From Sipunculus nudus (Eukaryota; Annelida; Sipuncula; Golfingiida; Sipunculidae): 64,000 bases of DNA. How positions within the stretch are numbered: the stretch's first letter is position 1; the number at the start of each line of letters is the position of its first letter. This document shows, in pieces, positions 62,113 through 64,000 of the stretch. A program made the translations under genes and the position numbers. The notes under the pieces were generated by a model. The model made no database searches and was not told the origin of the DNA. It saw nothing but the letters and a program-made list of their open reading frames with translations. The DNA lies in NCBI GenBank assembly GCA_026874595.1, contig CM049313.1:23684008-23748007 (forward strand), read 5' to 3'.

Positions 62113-63365
62113 TAATCCTTATATAGTTATATATGCATGTATAATTGCATAACCGGTAACCTATTGAGTCTATAACTGTCCTGTCTGACATCACATGGCT
62201 TGGTTCTGCCAGACATATTGAATTTATGAGAAGCCTGGTATGTAAATAAAACTAATGTTCTTATTATGTTGGGACCAAATTTGATAGTCAGTTTTTTGCA
62301 GTTTTTAATTTTTTACCTGTGTTCCCATAATATATGGTTGCACAATGTTTTACTGGCATTTATTTTCAGTGATCTACATCTTGTGGGACCTGTCTGTTGC
62401 ATGTGCCTATCTTACAATTGCTTTTATGATAAATGTTGTTGGTCTTTAACGTCTGTATAATGGACACTTCTACATTATGAGCAATTGACAGGTCCTTTAG
62501 TAGTGACTGTAGTTGGGAGGTTTGACAGTATTTAAATTGTATTTTTATCTTGGTTATCTCAGTATTAAGGTAGAAAATAAAGTGAGTGTCATTTGACATT
62601 TTATACATAATTGCTAAATTTGCTTGACATTTTAGCCCAGTATGAATATGATTAAGGCAGGCAGGTCTCTGACCCTTAGTAATGGTATTAGTACATTGAT
62701 ACCAATCAGTATGTTATTGCTTTATTGGTTGGGGAAGGAAAGATGTGCTGAATAAATTTTATTAGGGGATCAATTTTTATGATGAATAGCAAATTGCTAA
62801 TTGACAGTGTCTAAGGTGCTAAAGATATATTCTGAAATAGAAAAAACTTGGAAAAGCACTGATCAGAGCACATACCTGGATCTGCACAATACAAAACTAT
62901 CCTACAGGCTCTACCTCCACTCTCCCTTTATCTGGAATTACATCAACATTTAATGGGGCCAAAATGTGCTAAATTTTCATGGAAATTGGATCAGTATAGT
63001 CTATGCCTAATCTTTTTAACAGACTAACACTTAAACCAACCAACTAACAGACACATATGAAAACATAACCACCTTGCCTAGGATGAATGTATACAGTTGA
63101 AATTAATGGCATTCAAGAAAATAAAACTGTAGCTGACTCCAGTCACCGTATATAATATAACCCTGGAGATGTCTACCTGGAGTGCATACAAGCACCCACA
63201 GGATCAATATGTTTTGGTCTGTTGCCTTAATCTTTGATGCAGTCTCAGAAAGCCTAGCTTTTCTCAGGCATACACAGAGGCTTACAACAGCTTGACTGTT
63301 TGTTTAGAAGAAAACCCCAAGTTTTCCACAGCTGCATCAAGACCAAACTTCTCTTTTTCTTTTGA

Positions 63366-63780
63366 TTTTTAGCTCAGCTGACTGAAAGTCATCAAAGCTA
63401 TAAAGATTAGTCTTTGTCCGTCTGGTCGGCTGGATGGCCAAGCATCCAGCCGTCCATCCATCTGCTAACAAGGCACAAATCTAAACAGTCAGACCTAAAA
63501 ATTATACACCCAATGAGGTCCACAAAAAATCTCCTTAGAAACCTGAAATTAGGTCTCTGTTACCCATATCCTCTGAGCTATAACCCCTCCAGAATAATTA
63601 AACATTTGATACAAAAGCTGGAGTTACTGAATCACTAATGCATTGATCTCCATGATTCTTTGCATGCATATTAATCATGGACTGTTTCATCATTTCCTGC
63701 AGTATTGTGGCTCCACTATATTTGATAAATATGTAAATTTGTCCCACAACAAAATAATCCAATTTGGGTATTCTTTTTAT
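63366..63780 (+). mobile_element. Pearl/Helentron-like element, family B, 5' part
   Basis: Head TTTTTAGCTCAGCTGACTGA, degraded GTCY tract, AAGGCACAAATCTAAAC, and one core unit with AGGTCTCTGTTACCCATATC. No tail before the window end. The frame at 63643-63828 lies across its edge and is not gene-like. Confidence 0.75.
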
Positions 63781-64000
63781 AGGTTCCTGTATGCTGAGAT
63801 TGCAAAAGAAAGCCTCCTGAAAGACTGAAAATTTAAGCATCGCAAATAATATACCAGTAACACTGAAAAATATAATGATGAATACAGTATGTTTAATGAA
63901 TGGATGTACCTGATGTAATCAAACAGAGACTTGCGAAGATGAAGTTTGTTGGCCTCAAGATTATATAGTTTGATTGCCAAAGAGTATAAAACAGGATGTG

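Larger units (their letters stand above)
33729..64000 (+). other. IQGAP intron 4 (open at window end)
   Basis: Starts with GTAAGT at 33729. I searched the + strand for the expected next exon (the IQGAP block from the conserved YPET/DIYDRKN region to CIYCIHAL) and saw no match, so this intron appears to exceed 30,272 bp. Contents are listed as separate elements. Stretches 33730-35004, 35120-36860, 37480-38990, 39320-40215, 42320-44494, 46930-47760, 48320-49210, 56630-58558, 59170-60670 and 62115-63365 hold AT-rich DNA with no gene I can support. Confidence 0.7.

Noticed and set aside
63643-63828. Frame ending FLYAEIAKESLLKD as a candidate next IQGAP exon after an AG at 63781
   Set aside because: Sequence does not resemble the IQGAP CH-domain continuation and lies across the edge of a pearl-like element.

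Overview
This is eukaryotic genomic DNA, most likely from a bivalve or other mollusc. It is AT-rich and intron-dominated, with long (TA)n tracts, homopolymer G/C runs and many mobile-element relics. Nothing bacterial is present: there are no operons, and most open frames are short chance frames in introns or simple repeats. The mollusc assignment rests on repeats that look like the pearl / DINE-1 / Helentron-associated class (GTCY tetranucleotide tract, subterminal inverted repeats, tandem core repeats, 3' hairpin). The species cannot be named from the sequence.

The one protein-coding gene recognised is the 5' part of an IQGAP-family scaffold gene on the + strand. Four coding exons (9083-9131, 10432-10528, 23172-23328, 33651-33728) join in phase (49+97+157+78 = 381 nt, 127 codons). 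They encode the N-terminus and about the first two thirds of the calponin-homology domain. Introns 1-3 are about 1.3, 12.6 and 10.3 kb. No further exon was found, so intron 4 probably covers the last 30.3 kb of the window. A promoter-proximal segment with a perfect CRE (TGACGTCA) lies about 190 bp before the start codon.

Upstream (1-9082): a decayed Ty3/Gypsy integrase fragment on the - strand (about 60-1210), a tRNA-derived SINE (about 2490-2770), a poly-G block (4141-4275), a 42-bp perfect palindrome (5478-5519), a 1.1-kb TTTCTCTTTACC-type pyrimidine array (5860-6990) and a possible orphan exon (7258-7337).

Introns: a 59-nt near-perfect palindrome (9372-9430); a TA-flanked DNA transposon (11514-13426) and its internally deleted inverted relative (41662-42318); a hAT-like MITE (13636-14103); two 1.17-kb Helitron-like elements with TC...CTAG ends in opposite orientations (15221-16390 and 51478-52645); two Harbinger-like MITEs with TAA/TTA target duplications (31424-31763, 38995-39315); a 163-bp higher-order minisatellite (about 36866-37475); a second tRNA-derived SINE (41092-41300); and at least nine pearl/Helentron-like insertions, all in the same orientation as IQGAP.

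The most striking structure is at 49211-56628. A family-A pearl-like element is interrupted by a family-B element (49416-52829), which is itself interrupted by the Helitron-like element (51478-52645). The outer element has also undergone local tandem amplification. This is a readable three-layer insertion history inside one intron.
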